From the NCBI RefSeq assembly GCF_000280055.1, contig NZ_ALAB01000029.1:1-64000 (forward strand): a DNA stretch of 64,000 nucleotides. Direction: 5' to 3'. Of the stretch, positions 33,314 to 41,671 are shown piece after piece (within the stretch, counting starts at the first letter, position 1; each line of letters opens with the position of its first letter). The position numbers and the translations under genes were made by a program. The stretch comes from Alishewanella aestuarii B11. Its GTDB lineage: Bacteria; Pseudomonadota; Gammaproteobacteria; Enterobacterales; Alteromonadaceae. Under the pieces are notes generated by a model. The model saw only the letters and a list, made by a program, of their open reading frames with translations, was not told the origin of the DNA and made no database searches.

Positions 33314-34710
33314 GCAATTTTCTCCTGCTGTGCGGTCTGAAATTCGGGATGAATAAAGAGTTCTCGGCTGCTATCCAATGCGACCAGACTGCTGCCACGT
33401 CCGCTGCCTGCCCCCATAGGCAATAGCCCTTCGGTCAGATCACGTAAGGTATCGGCCAAGGCCGCTTTTAATGTTGCGTCCAGGCTATCGGTTTTGCGCA
33501 GCCACAAACGAACGCAAAATTTAGGACGGTACAGCAACTCTTCAGTAAACAGGGCACCTTGCATCACGCCACCGGTAAAACGGTCGATGGTATTGTGCGT
33601 TCGCAGCACAGTATCTTCGGCCTTTACGTCAATGCTGCTGTCATCTACATACAGCAAGCCGGCGCGGGCATCTTCATGGTTTTCGCCTACCAAGCCCAAT
33701 AAGGTATCGAGCGCATCCGGGCGCTTCTGCCAGCTGGCATGGCTTTCTTCTGCCATCTGCTCGGCAAAAATACCTGCATGGCGACGATAGTGGAACGCCA
33801 ATCTGTGCGCCAAAATACCTTTGATGCTGCTGCCACAAAGCACTGGGCTCTTAGTTTGCCACCTGGCTTGATGCTGCTGCCATTCCACACGGGGTTCGCT
33901 GTAACTTATCAGCGCAACACTGCCACTTTTGGGTGCTTTGCCAAGCAGAACAGATCCTGAGCCGCAACGCCAGTTATCCAGCGCTTGCAGAGGAATATCA
34001 GCGACCAAGGCCGTGGAAGCCGCAGCCAGGGTTTTCGAAAGCGTGGTCGGCACAGCCCGCGCAGCGAGTTGCAAGGCTTTTGCCGCCGACGGGCCTTGGG
34101 CTAAATCAAACAGTTGCTCCTGCAACCCAACCAATTTGATTTGCCCCAGTCCATTGCGGGTACTGGCACCAAAAGCCATTCGGCGATCTGCCCACAACTG
34201 CAGTAATTGGTCCCACTGTGCCAGTAATGCCTCGCTGTCGGCTGCATCAGTCAATGTCCATTGAATGGAGGTGCTAAAGCGCAGGCCAGCAGGTAACATG
34301 ATTTGTTCGAATTTCGCCGTGTCTTTGGCCACACCGCGGTCATTAATGGCAACCCGATCCCGATGATGCGGCGAAGGCTGCAGCAAGCGCGTAAATAGCG
34401 GCTCAGCCCTTAAAGCCACGGGATCTTGCAAACCCATCACCGGCTTATTGGCCGAGTTGTGTAAAAAGCCTGGTTGCAAGCGTAGCAAGGAACGCTGTTG
34501 TAAAGAGCCAAACCAGCGCTCTGCCATTGCTGCATCCAGCTGGGTGGCAAGTGAGCGCCAGACACCGGCGATGGCGGTGGCCGGAATGTAAGGCAAACCG
34601 TTAGCATCGCGGGCTAGGGCATTATCAAAGCCGGTTTCGCGCTCACCTGAGCTAATTACCATGGGGCTGGTGGTTTCCAGCACCAAACGGGTTAGATGAA
34701 CCTTAGTCAT
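33310..34710 (-). CDS. Double Cas7 (Csm3-like tandem RAMP) protein
   Basis: A 466-residue fusion of two Cas7/Csm3-type RAMP domains. The first runs from VLETTSPMVISSG and IPATAIAGVWR to RRMAFGASTRNGLGQIKL (residues about 9-190). The second runs from GSVLLGKAPKSG and LCGSSIKGILAHRL to LPMGAGSGRGSSLVAL (about 250-450). Each contains an Arg/Asp strand (RVAINDRGVAKDTAKF; HNTIDRFTGGVMQGALF) like the loop carrying Csm3's target-RNA-cutting Asp. It forms two backbone steps of the crRNA complex. It overlaps csx10 and csx19. Confidence 0.85.
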   Translation of the reverse strand: MTKVHLTRLVLETTSPMVISSGERETGFDNALARDANGLPYIPATAIAGVWRSLATQLDAAMAERWFGSLQQRSLLRLQPGFLHNSANKPVMGLQDPVALRAEPLFTRLLQPSPHHRDRVAINDRGVAKDTAKFEQIMLPAGLRFSTSIQWTLTDAADSEALLAQWDQLLQLWADRRMAFGASTRNGLGQIKLVGLQEQLFDLAQGPSAAKALQLAARAVPTTLSKTLAAASTALVADIPLQALDNWRCGSGSVLLGKAPKSGSVALISYSEPRVEWQQHQARWQTKSPVLCGSSIKGILAHRLAFHYRRHAGIFAEQMAEESHASWQKRPDALDTLLGLVGENHEDARAGLLYVDDSSIDVKAEDTVLRTHNTIDRFTGGVMQGALFTEELLYRPKFCVRLWLRKTDSLDATLKAALADTLRDLTEGLLPMGAGSGRGSSLVALDSSRELFIHPEFQTAQQEKIA

Positions 34711-36298
34711 GAGCCACCTCCAACATGATTTTAAAGGCTTCGCATGCTTTTTTCAGAGCAGCGTAATTGGATACGTCGTAACGGCCGAGCAATTCCAGCG
34801 CCCGTAATACGGCAGCATCGTCTTTATTGGCAAACACTGCCTGACAATAACTGGCATAGCTAATAAAGCGCTCGCCATTATCCCAGCTGATGCCCCAGCC
34901 ATAAGGATCGTTTTCAGCTTTCGCGATGTGGTGCGCTTTATTACCGCTGCCGGTGCCAAAGGTGGTGTCGCGCCAGTTGGAGTCTTGTTCTTTTAGCAGG
35001 GTTGCTACACGCTGCCATTGGGTGCGGTTGGGCCCATAGGTCTGTGCATGCAAGATACCACTGTAACGCCTTGCAACCAGATAGCCCTGCAACAGCTCGC
35101 GTACCAGTTGCAACGCCTGCTCATTGTTTTGCCCGGCCACGGCATTGCTGCCAGCCTTGGCGTGCAACCAGCGGATAAAAGCGGTTGCCGGCGCTTTATC
35201 GGCCTGTGCATTGGTCGCGGCAAGTGGCGCAATTCGCAGGGAATCGAGTGTACCTGTCAGGGTGCTTTGCATGGCCCAGCTTGGGTTGACCCGCACCCAG
35301 CCCAGCCCCTGTTGCTGGTTGATGCCAACGCCCTGACTAAGCTGCTGCAATTGGTGAGCGCTTAATGGCTGCTCCAGCCGATAAACCAATACAGAGCCTT
35401 TTCGAATAAACAGCTGCTCGCTGTCGGCACCGGCTCTTTTTTGGTTGAACAGGCTTTGTTGCCGGGTACGCACAAAGCTTAACTCTGGCTGCAGGCTAAC
35501 CGCTGGTAAGCCTGCATCTGGCAGTAATTCGTTCAGCTTTGGGGTGTAACTGGGCTGCCCTTGCGCATCCAGCACCTGCAGATCACTCACACACCAGAGG
35601 GTTAGCTGGCGGCCAGCACACTCAGGAGCTGGTTCGACGGCCTCAGGTAACAGCATGATACTAATGCGGCCAAACTCAGATCCTTTGCTGCGGCCAATTC
35701 GGTGTTGGCCTTGCAGCATCGGCGCTAGCTGTTGCCAGTGCTGGTCGCTGCAATCTATCCAACCGATAAACACCTGGCCGGCTTCTAAAGCCGCATAGTT
35801 AAACAGCTGGCTGTTTTTGGCTTTGCCAGTGGTTTCATCAATAGCCGTTTTTGTAAACCAGAGTTGTTTCACATCCGCCAATGCGCCCTCAGGGGTGACA
35901 AAACCATCACGGCATTGCTGATACTGCAGCAGTTCGTCACGGCGAAAATCTGCACTGGCCTGGTTACTAACATGCTGGGTGCAAAGCTCGGCTTGGCCGT
36001 CTTTTTGACTAACCACGGGCTGGCCTTTGATGCCATACCAGCTGGCTGGCACCGGTAAGCTAAGCAAGGATGACGCAACCGGATAGCAAGGCCCAAAGCG
36101 CACGCTGCCGTTGTGAAATAACTCCATTGCCAAGGCTGCCTGATCATTGTTTTGCTGTTGGCTGTAAAATTGCGCCGCCAGCGCGCCCAGCAAGGTGGTG
36201 CCCGGAATGTAATCCAAACAGAGATGATTGTGGCTGGAGCCGGCCTGATAGCTCAGGACTACGGCGTCGTTCAGTGTTACCTGAAAAAATCGTTTCAT
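34703..36298 (-). CDS. csx10: Csx10 (Cas5-like RAMP of type III-D)
   Basis: A 531-residue protein of the Csx10 family, the Cas5-like subunit that caps the crRNA handle and defines subtype III-D. DYIPGTTLLGALAAQFY (residues about 29-45) is the RAMP entry motif. HRIGRSKGSEFGRISIML near 200 is the mid-protein glycine motif. SGILHAQTYGPNRTQWQ lies near 405. AGGAGA precedes the ATG at 36298, 1 bp after the cas7 stop. Confidence 0.85.
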   Translation of the reverse strand: MKRFFQVTLNDAVVLSYQAGSSHNHLCLDYIPGTTLLGALAAQFYSQQQNNDQAALAMELFHNGSVRFGPCYPVASSLLSLPVPASWYGIKGQPVVSQKDGQAELCTQHVSNQASADFRRDELLQYQQCRDGFVTPEGALADVKQLWFTKTAIDETTGKAKNSQLFNYAALEAGQVFIGWIDCSDQHWQQLAPMLQGQHRIGRSKGSEFGRISIMLLPEAVEPAPECAGRQLTLWCVSDLQVLDAQGQPSYTPKLNELLPDAGLPAVSLQPELSFVRTRQQSLFNQKRAGADSEQLFIRKGSVLVYRLEQPLSAHQLQQLSQGVGINQQQGLGWVRVNPSWAMQSTLTGTLDSLRIAPLAATNAQADKAPATAFIRWLHAKAGSNAVAGQNNEQALQLVRELLQGYLVARRYSGILHAQTYGPNRTQWQRVATLLKEQDSNWRDTTFGTGSGNKAHHIAKAENDPYGWGISWDNGERFISYASYCQAVFANKDDAAVLRALELLGRYDVSNYAALKKACEAFKIMLEVAHD

Positions 36299-36299
36299 A

Positions 36300-36902
36300 T
36301 TAGTCTCCTGCAAGCCGGTTGACTTCCACCAGGCCTAAGCCGCGCTGCTTTTTCGAGCCGGCCGCATCGATAAGGGGTAAAACCGCTTCGATGCAGGCAG
36401 GAAGCCGTTGCTGCCAATCGGGGATCGCCGCCAGGTGTGGATGATGGCTGTTGATGCTGATGTCGCTAACCAGCTGCATTGGCACGGCCACTTCAATGGC
36501 CCGCAAGCTGCTGTTTTGCGCCACGCCGGTATCCGGATTAATGGCGGTGGCATGTAGCACCCTGAATAAATGGCGGCTTAAACCTGGTTGCTGCGCCAGG
36601 TAAGCTCGCTCAGCAGCGGGTAAATGCGCATTACTAAACTGCAATACCCCCTGACTTTCCAGCCCATTACGCCCTTCATCGCCAAACAACAAGGCCAGCA
36701 GGTTGGTAGGCATATCTGCAAACCATTGATTGTGCATGGCCGTGCTGAAGGCGTCGCGCAGCAAACCTTTAATGCTTTTGCCAGGCAAGTAAGGCAGTTG
36801 GTGGCTGTCTTTAATGCACAATTGGTCGGCGTAAGCGCCTGCTTCCTGGCCGCCGGCGCTTTGCCAGTCGGTTAAAAAGTTCCACGATAAACGGATGTTC
36901 AT
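36300..36902 (-). CDS. cas7: Cas7 (Csm3-like RAMP)
   Basis: A 200-residue single-domain RAMP. PYLPGKSIKGLLRDAFS (residues about 37-53) is the Csm3-type entry motif, and KKQRGLGLVEV at the end is the glycine-rich loop. The middle (HATAINPDTGVAQNSSLRAIEV) carries the Asp loop that in Csm3 cuts target RNA. Its start overlaps the cas10 stop (ATGA). Confidence 0.85.
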   Translation of the reverse strand: MNIRLSWNFLTDWQSAGGQEAGAYADQLCIKDSHQLPYLPGKSIKGLLRDAFSTAMHNQWFADMPTNLLALLFGDEGRNGLESQGVLQFSNAHLPAAERAYLAQQPGLSRHLFRVLHATAINPDTGVAQNSSLRAIEVAVPMQLVSDISINSHHPHLAAIPDWQQRLPACIEAVLPLIDAAGSKKQRGLGLVEVNRLAGD

Positions 36903-38575
36903 AACACCTCTCCATTGTTGTGCTGCCAGCTGCTGATTTCCTCTTCAAAATGCGCCAGGTTCAGTAAATCGACTAAGGGCGCTGCATAGCCTTCGCGGGT
37001 TTCTCGGTACCAACGCTTTTGCTGCAGACCCAAATTGGCCAGCGCCTCGATAAATTCGGACTCAGCGGCTTTGTTACCTTTTTTCAAGAACTCCAACCCA
37101 CGTTCAAAGATACGCTTGGCCTCGACGAAATCACCGGCTGCCAGCTCAGATGCCATTTTGCGCCAACGCGATAAAGTAAAGCCTTTGGCATCGGTGCCTT
37201 TGGCTTTATCGCACAATGCAATCAGCTGTCGCAGCTGCTGCCAGCTAACACCACCCTCTTTTTCGTCGACCAGGTAAGCCATCTCAATCAGGTTGATTGT
37301 GCCCCCTTGTTGCAGCGGATAACGGTGCGCTTGCTGAGCGGCTTGCTCTAAGTCCGTTAAGATAACCTGGCTAACACGGTAACAAGCCAGCGCAGCCGGG
37401 CCGGTTTGCCCTGCCGGTACGCAGGACTTAGTCAGCTGTTTGGCTTTGGCACACAAGGATTCCACCAGGTGGTGACTTTGCACAAAAGGATGCCCGGCTT
37501 TATGGAATAACACACCGCCGCTTGCGGTCAGTTTGACGGACAGCTGATAATCACGACTTAACGCCCTCAGCTCTTTATCGGCGTGCTGTTTAAAGGCCCG
37601 GCAGAAAGTTTCGGCATAGCGAAGCGCATACTTGGCGTGACAAAGTAAGGTGACATCGTCACCGCCCAATACTAAGGGGCGCATCGGCAAAGTATGGGTT
37701 GCATCCGGAAACTGCTCAGCCAACCAGGCAGTGGCGTCCTGAGCTGCCAGCTCGGTGGCTTTGTTCACAGTATCAGAAAATTGGCGGAAAGCTTGGCGGT
37801 AATCGCTGTCGGACTTGCCTTGCATGGCGCTTTTTAACTGGCGTAGTAACAAGCCAAGGCCATTGCCATCGATGTGGATCAGTGCAATGTCTTTGGTACC
37901 ATCAAACTCGAAGTCTTTGTCTAAATTGACTGGGTAATGGCGAGGCCGCAAGCTTTCGGGAGTAAAGCGATCTTGTAGGTTGGAGACTGTTTTTAGTTCA
38001 AACAACCCATAGGCCTGACGGTGCAGCTGTGTATCGGCGTCGAGCCCTTTCATCTCCGCGCTGTCTACGCCCGCTTTTTTGGCAAAGCTTGAAACTGGCA
38101 CGGCAACCTTTCCGGAGCGCTGCTCTCTGGCGCTGTAGGCACTGCCATAAGGAAGAGTGATCTGCGGCAGATTACGGTCTTGCGCCAATAACTTATGACC
38201 CTGTTCAATGGCCTGGCCTAAGGTTTCACCGCTGCAAAGTGCATCGGTAAACACTAAACTGGGGAAAAGCTGCTGGATAGTGAGTGTCCACAACTGGCGA
38301 AATTGCACCAGATGATCTTTATTCGTGGCACCAGCATACAGGGCACCGCCTTTGCACCGCAAAAAGCTAATATCCACATCGCCGAGGTTTGCTGCTGGAT
38401 TGGTTAGATCGTGCGTTAATGACAATGCGCGCAGAACCTGACCGACCAAGCTGCTTTCAGTGGTATCGACCATGCGATCTAACCGCTCACTGGCGGCAAT
38501 CACGTCTTTTAACTTACCCGATTGAAACAGGTAAGCTTGTATCGATTTAGCCTCAAACAGGTAGGAATAAATCAC
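36899..38575 (-). CDS. cas10: Cas10 without HD domain (type III-D)
   Basis: A 558-residue Cas10. The palm domain carries GGDD in PLVLGGDDVTLL (about 303-306), the cyclase site that makes cyclic oligoadenylate. The first palm domain contains IHIDGNGLGLLL near 233. The protein begins directly with SYLFEAKSIQAYLFQSGK, so the N-terminal HD nuclease of many Cas10 proteins is missing and no target DNA cleavage by Cas10 is expected. The second GTG (38575), with GAGG 5 nt upstream, is the better start; another GTG lies at 38581. First structural gene of the interference operon. Confidence 0.92.
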   Translation of the reverse strand: MIYSYLFEAKSIQAYLFQSGKLKDVIAASERLDRMVDTTESSLVGQVLRALSLTHDLTNPAANLGDVDISFLRCKGGALYAGATNKDHLVQFRQLWTLTIQQLFPSLVFTDALCSGETLGQAIEQGHKLLAQDRNLPQITLPYGSAYSAREQRSGKVAVPVSSFAKKAGVDSAEMKGLDADTQLHRQAYGLFELKTVSNLQDRFTPESLRPRHYPVNLDKDFEFDGTKDIALIHIDGNGLGLLLRQLKSAMQGKSDSDYRQAFRQFSDTVNKATELAAQDATAWLAEQFPDATHTLPMRPLVLGGDDVTLLCHAKYALRYAETFCRAFKQHADKELRALSRDYQLSVKLTASGGVLFHKAGHPFVQSHHLVESLCAKAKQLTKSCVPAGQTGPAALACYRVSQVILTDLEQAAQQAHRYPLQQGGTINLIEMAYLVDEKEGGVSWQQLRQLIALCDKAKGTDAKGFTLSRWRKMASELAAGDFVEAKRIFERGLEFLKKGNKAAESEFIEALANLGLQQKRWYRETREGYAAPLVDLLNLAHFEEEISSWQHNNGEVL

Positions 38576-38614
38576 AAGCACCTCGCAGTATAAGTAATTG
38601 TTAGAAATTGATTT

Positions 38615-38785
38615 TTATTTATTTCTGGCGAAAAAACATTGGAGTGTGGTCACCAAGCCAAACAGCATGGTAGAACTCTGAAGATGAAAGGTAGGTATTA
38701 AACTATTTTCAACGTCCATTACAGCCAACTGCAAATCCATTTTGATTGTTGTTTTACATAAAGTTTCGGCTAAACACAAGTTCAT
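38615..38785 (-). CDS. Hypothetical 56-residue protein upstream of cas10
   Basis: MNLCLAETLCKTTIKMDLQL start with AAAGGTAG about 8 nt upstream. It has a moderately hydrophobic C-terminal segment (STMLFGLVTTLQCFF). It lies 34 bp after the YkvA-like gene and about 40 bp before cas10 on the same strand. If real, it fills the gap and makes the operator at 39246 the likely promoter for the entire interference operon. Length and composition alone do not prove it is coding. Confidence 0.35.
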   Translation of the reverse strand: MNLCLAETLCKTTIKMDLQLAVMDVENSLIPTFHLQSSTMLFGLVTTLQCFFARNK

Positions 38786-38819
38786 TTTTACTACCTTTTG
38801 ATAATCGCCACGATGTGCA

Positions 38820-39191
38820 TTAGCGCGAGTTAAAAACTGAAATGACTTTTTCAGCAGCTTCTTCTTCGTGCTCTGTAGAAACGTATGCTGTAAGTGACAA
38901 CAAGATTCCTGACAATATGATCAAATCATCGCTATACCCCACCAGCGGAATAAAGTCGGGGACAACATCAATTGGAGAGATGAAATAACCCAGTGCTGAG
39001 TACAGAAATACTCGCACCCAATCAGGTGTAATGGGATCTTTGGCAGCATAGTAGAGCGTTAACGCTGACAGCAGCGCGTCTTTACCGATTTTATGGAAAT
39101 AGTGACTGACCTTTTCCCAAAAGCCTTGCTCAGAGTAATCCTTTTCATAAGGCCCGAGGTCGACATGGTGTGGATCAAATTTATCATTCAT
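38820..39191 (-). CDS. YkvA/DUF1232-family membrane protein
   Basis: A 123-residue protein with the DUF1232 core YFISPIDVVPDFIPLVGYSDDLIIL (residues about 69-93), a short hydrophobic hairpin found in many small membrane proteins of unknown function. An acidic N-terminus and C-terminal helix flank it. AGGA lies upstream of the ATG. It carries the shared operator 60 nt upstream and points towards cas10, the only visible promoter candidate for the interference genes. Confidence 0.8.
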   Translation of the reverse strand: MNDKFDPHHVDLGPYEKDYSEQGFWEKVSHYFHKIGKDALLSALTLYYAAKDPITPDWVRVFLYSALGYFISPIDVVPDFIPLVGYSDDLIILSGILLSLTAYVSTEHEEEAAEKVISVFNSR

Positions 39192-39208
39192 TCTGCATTC
39201 CTTTTTTT

Positions 39209-39255
39209 GATATGTTGCCAGTACGAGTTGTAAAAGGTGCCGCTGACAAACTTGT
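39209..39255 (-). promoter_or_regulatory. Operator upstream of the YkvA-cas10 operon
   Basis: The longest palindrome of the set, GCTGACAAACTTGTCAGC (core 39246-39255). The best -10-like hexamer on the minus strand, CATATC (39214-39209), is 31 nt away, the one exception to the 27/28-nt rule. The core's last base is also the last base of the upstream Toprim gene's stop codon. Confidence 0.6.
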
Positions 39256-40352
39256 CAGCCAGACAGTGCAGATTGTTCAACCATTGCCTGCTCTATGGTT
39301 TGTTGCAACGAGCTCACACCATAAAGCTGCAGCATGTCGTTGAAGTCGGTTGGTTTTTGAGCTTGGTGCATGGGTAAGAATTGCGGTGTTATAAAAATAT
39401 CACCCTGCCGCGAAGCGGCTTTGGCATGCTGCAGGCCTACATTGCCAATTTGCGGCTTATACAGATCACTATCATGAGCAAAGTAAACGTGCTCGTTTAA
39501 ATGATCCCGGCATCCGGTGTAGTTATGGCAACTTAAGACGGCTCGTATTTCACCCGGCCATACCAGCGCTAAACTCAGCGCAGTAAAAATACCTTCGCAA
39601 AACATGATTGGAAAATACCGCAGCCCGGATACAGCCGAAATTTTAACAAAACTGCCGCGCATGGCTCCTGGATAGGCGACATGGATCCTTTTGTTATCTG
39701 TTACTCGATCAGGCATGATCAGTTGAAAACCGGTATGCTCACCATTAATGCGCTCTAAAGGCACCAGCAGTTTGCCACGAAAATTTCGCAGCATAATCCT
39801 GCGGAGTAACTGCTGATTGGCATAGCCTGCTAGCTTGGATTTTATATATGGATGCTCAGGCCCTATAGAAGGCGCATAACGGAACCCCTTTTGTAGCAAA
39901 GCAAAATACTCAGCACGACTTTTATCTTCTGCCATGAATTGAGGCAATGTAATTGATGAATCACGCGGGGTTGCAGCCTCAAGTATTATTGGCTCAGAAG
40001 CCATTTGCGCTACCTGACTTGTACGTTCCAATACTGCGCGATTTGCCTTCAACCAGCGGCAGCCATTGAAGTCTGTGGTTACGCCACCGTCTTTGAAGGT
40101 ATGGAAACGAAAAAATGGCCAAGGCTCACCTGCAGGATTTTGATTAAAATAATAAGTGACGGAGCAGGTGCCGCGATAACGCTTTTCCAGCACTGGCACC
40201 TGATTACCCGTTAAACGAACAGAATATGGCGGTAATTGAGCCAATAATGCCTTGGCATCAATACCCACCTCAGCAGCCGCCTTAGCGATATCATTGAAAG
40301 CCAGCTCGAATACTCTGGTCATCTCCCATTGTTGATAAGCGGTTCTGTTCAT
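39255..40352 (-). CDS. Toprim-domain (primase-like) protein
   Basis: About 365 residues. The C-terminal Toprim domain shows IMFCEGIFTALSLAL (residues about 246-260) with the catalytic Glu, and VYFAHDSDLYKPQIGN near 290-305 with the DxD pair. The N-terminal part has the YRGTCSVTYYFNQ region found in plasmid or ICE primase-like proteins. AGGAG precedes the ATG at 40352. Mobile-element primases of this class start DNA synthesis; a link to CRISPR function is only positional and regulatory. Confidence 0.75.
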   Translation of the reverse strand: MNRTAYQQWEMTRVFELAFNDIAKAAAEVGIDAKALLAQLPPYSVRLTGNQVPVLEKRYRGTCSVTYYFNQNPAGEPWPFFRFHTFKDGGVTTDFNGCRWLKANRAVLERTSQVAQMASEPIILEAATPRDSSITLPQFMAEDKSRAEYFALLQKGFRYAPSIGPEHPYIKSKLAGYANQQLLRRIMLRNFRGKLLVPLERINGEHTGFQLIMPDRVTDNKRIHVAYPGAMRGSFVKISAVSGLRYFPIMFCEGIFTALSLALVWPGEIRAVLSCHNYTGCRDHLNEHVYFAHDSDLYKPQIGNVGLQHAKAASRQGDIFITPQFLPMHQAQKPTDFNDMLQLYGVSSLQQTIEQAMVEQSALSG

Positions 40353-40383
40353 CAGCCTCTCCTGCGGTTTAATGGATAACGGC

Positions 40384-40427
40384 AGTGTAAAAAATATCTT
40401 CGAGGCGTAGCGGGTTAACAAACTTGT
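40384..40427 (-). promoter_or_regulatory. Operator and promoter of the Toprim gene
   Basis: Core ACAAACTTGT 40418-40427 (TTAACAAACTTGTTAG). On the minus strand TACACT (40389-40384) follows after 28 nt. The start codon is 71 nt from the centre. Confidence 0.7.
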
Positions 40428-40510
40428 TAGTTTGGAGCTGTTTTGCGCTTATTTCGGCTTAACAAATTAACCATGGGGCGTTGGTGCAGTGTATGGCGGT
40501 GAAATACGCC

Positions 40511-40783
40511 TTAACGGCGCCAGCAGAGCCAGGATAAAACAGTGTATGGTACAAAAAACAACGTATAAACAATGGCGTATAAAATACTATGCTGTTTGGT
40601 TTTGGCGTGATAACGAAAGTAAGCGGCTTGACCAATTATGAGGATTGGATTCATCAACGTGCCATATAATAACCAGGTTAAACTGCTGGTCGTGTCAGTA
40701 GCGTTTTTAGAAAGCAACACAAAAAACAACATGCTGGATATTATGATGGCTGGGGGTAAAGCTTTGGCAATAGCATCTCTCAT
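40511..40783 (-). CDS. Small membrane protein, 90 aa
   Basis: Three hydrophobic segments (IIISSMLFFVLLS; WLLYGTLMNPILIIGQAAYF; ILYAIVYTLFFVPYTVLSWL). GGGAG precedes the ATG at 40783. Family unknown. No operator copy is seen directly upstream. It may be co-transcribed with the 27-residue peptide gene 180 bp upstream. Confidence 0.6.
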   Translation of the reverse strand: MRDAIAKALPPAIIISSMLFFVLLSKNATDTTSSLTWLLYGTLMNPILIIGQAAYFRYHAKTKQHSILYAIVYTLFFVPYTVLSWLCWRR

Positions 40784-40963
40784 AGAGTCTCCCTAAAAGT
40801 AATTTACGCAATAGATTTCAAGATGCACTTAGGCGGGCCGTGAACTGGAGCGCAGCCAACACCCGAACATCTTGAAAGACGAAGAGTATTTATGCCTGCT
40901 TGCCAAGTTTTGCCAAGCATAGACAGCCCGTACCGACATCCAGTTAGGTGTTTAGTTTTGTGT

Positions 40964-41047
40964 TTAGCTGTTTTTCAGGTGCTTGCGGCAAAGGATGTAT
41001 AAGCCCACTACAAGTAAGCTGATTGGAATTAACCATAGCAACATCAT
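40964..41047 (-). CDS. 27-residue membrane peptide
   Basis: MMLLWLIPISLLVVGLYILC is one membrane helix, followed by RKHLKNS, a basic tail. GGGGAG lies about 8 nt upstream of the ATG. An operator (41119-41128) and TAAGCT -10 (27 nt) lie upstream in the same geometry as at the other genes, with the start 77 nt from the operator centre. This is the main reason for calling so small a gene. Confidence 0.55.
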   Translation of the reverse strand: MMLLWLIPISLLVVGLYILCRKHLKNS

Positions 41048-41085
41048 TCTTAACTCCCCATATATAAGCTTTGTACTTAAGACTC

Positions 41086-41128
41086 AGCTTAGCACGTTAA
41101 GTGATGAGCCAAGCTTTAACAAACTTGT
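41086..41128 (-). promoter_or_regulatory. Operator and promoter of the 27-residue peptide
   Basis: Core 41119-41128. On the minus strand TAAGCT (41091-41086) follows after exactly 27 nt. Confidence 0.6.
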
Positions 41129-41260
41129 CAGCTTGTGGCAAAAGGCCTTGGTATCCTTGCCTTTACCAGTTTTTGTTCGCGGCTTATAGTTTTTTGGCTG
41201 GAGACAGGCGAATGCGGCTATAGTAATTTATAAGGTTGAGGTTTTAAGAGTGCGCTGTAA

Positions 41261-41389
41261 ATGACAATAGCTCAATTAAGCTTGGTAATTTTATTTGTTG
41301 GTATAGTCCTCATCGGTTTAACGCTATTCGCAGCCCATAAGGTTGCCAAAAAGAAACAGGCTAAATCGCTTTCAAAGAATGCGGATTAA
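41261..41389 (+). CDS. 42-residue single-pass membrane peptide
   Basis: The segment LSLVILFVGIVLIGLTLFAA (residues 6-25) is a membrane helix, followed by a Lys-rich tail (HKVAKKKQAKSLSKNAD). The ribosome-binding site is weak. It resembles other small membrane peptides of the island in layout. No operator precedes it on this strand in the usual geometry. Confidence 0.45.
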   Translation: MTIAQLSLVILFVGIVLIGLTLFAAHKVAKKKQAKSLSKNAD

Positions 41390-41610
41390 CTTTTAACCAC
41401 TATAACCTTTAAGCAACTAAGGGGTATATATCCAAAGCTGTCGGATAAAGTGAAGATGAAGCGCAGCGGCATGCATTTTGATTGCTCGCTAGAATGCATT
41501 TTTATAGAGCAATACTGTCAGGATTTCGAGCAGAGGTCGTTTTTTTCGATTTCTGAACATTGTTGAAATGGAAGGTGGCACATTCATGGCACAATCGTGG
41601 CACATAAAAC

Positions 41611-41642
41611 AAAAAAACCACTTAGCTTTCGCATAAGTGGTT
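41611..41642 (-). terminator. Terminator, minus strand
   Basis: Perfect 9-bp stem AACCACTTA (41616-41624) / TAAGTGGTT (41634-41642) with a T run on the minus strand (41617-41611). Placed to end transcription of the tRNA-Arg remnants. Confidence 0.75.
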
Positions 41643-41650
41643 GATTTGAT

Positions 41651-41669
41651 TGGCGCACCCGTCAGGATT
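41651..41669 (-). tRNA. tRNA-Arg 3' end, short fragment
   Basis: TGGCGCACCCGTCAGGATT is the reverse complement of a tRNA 3' end (CCA, acceptor strand, start of the T stem). It stops abruptly where a multi-hairpin repeat begins. It is a remnant, not a functional tRNA. Confidence 0.55.
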
Positions 41670-41671
41670 GA

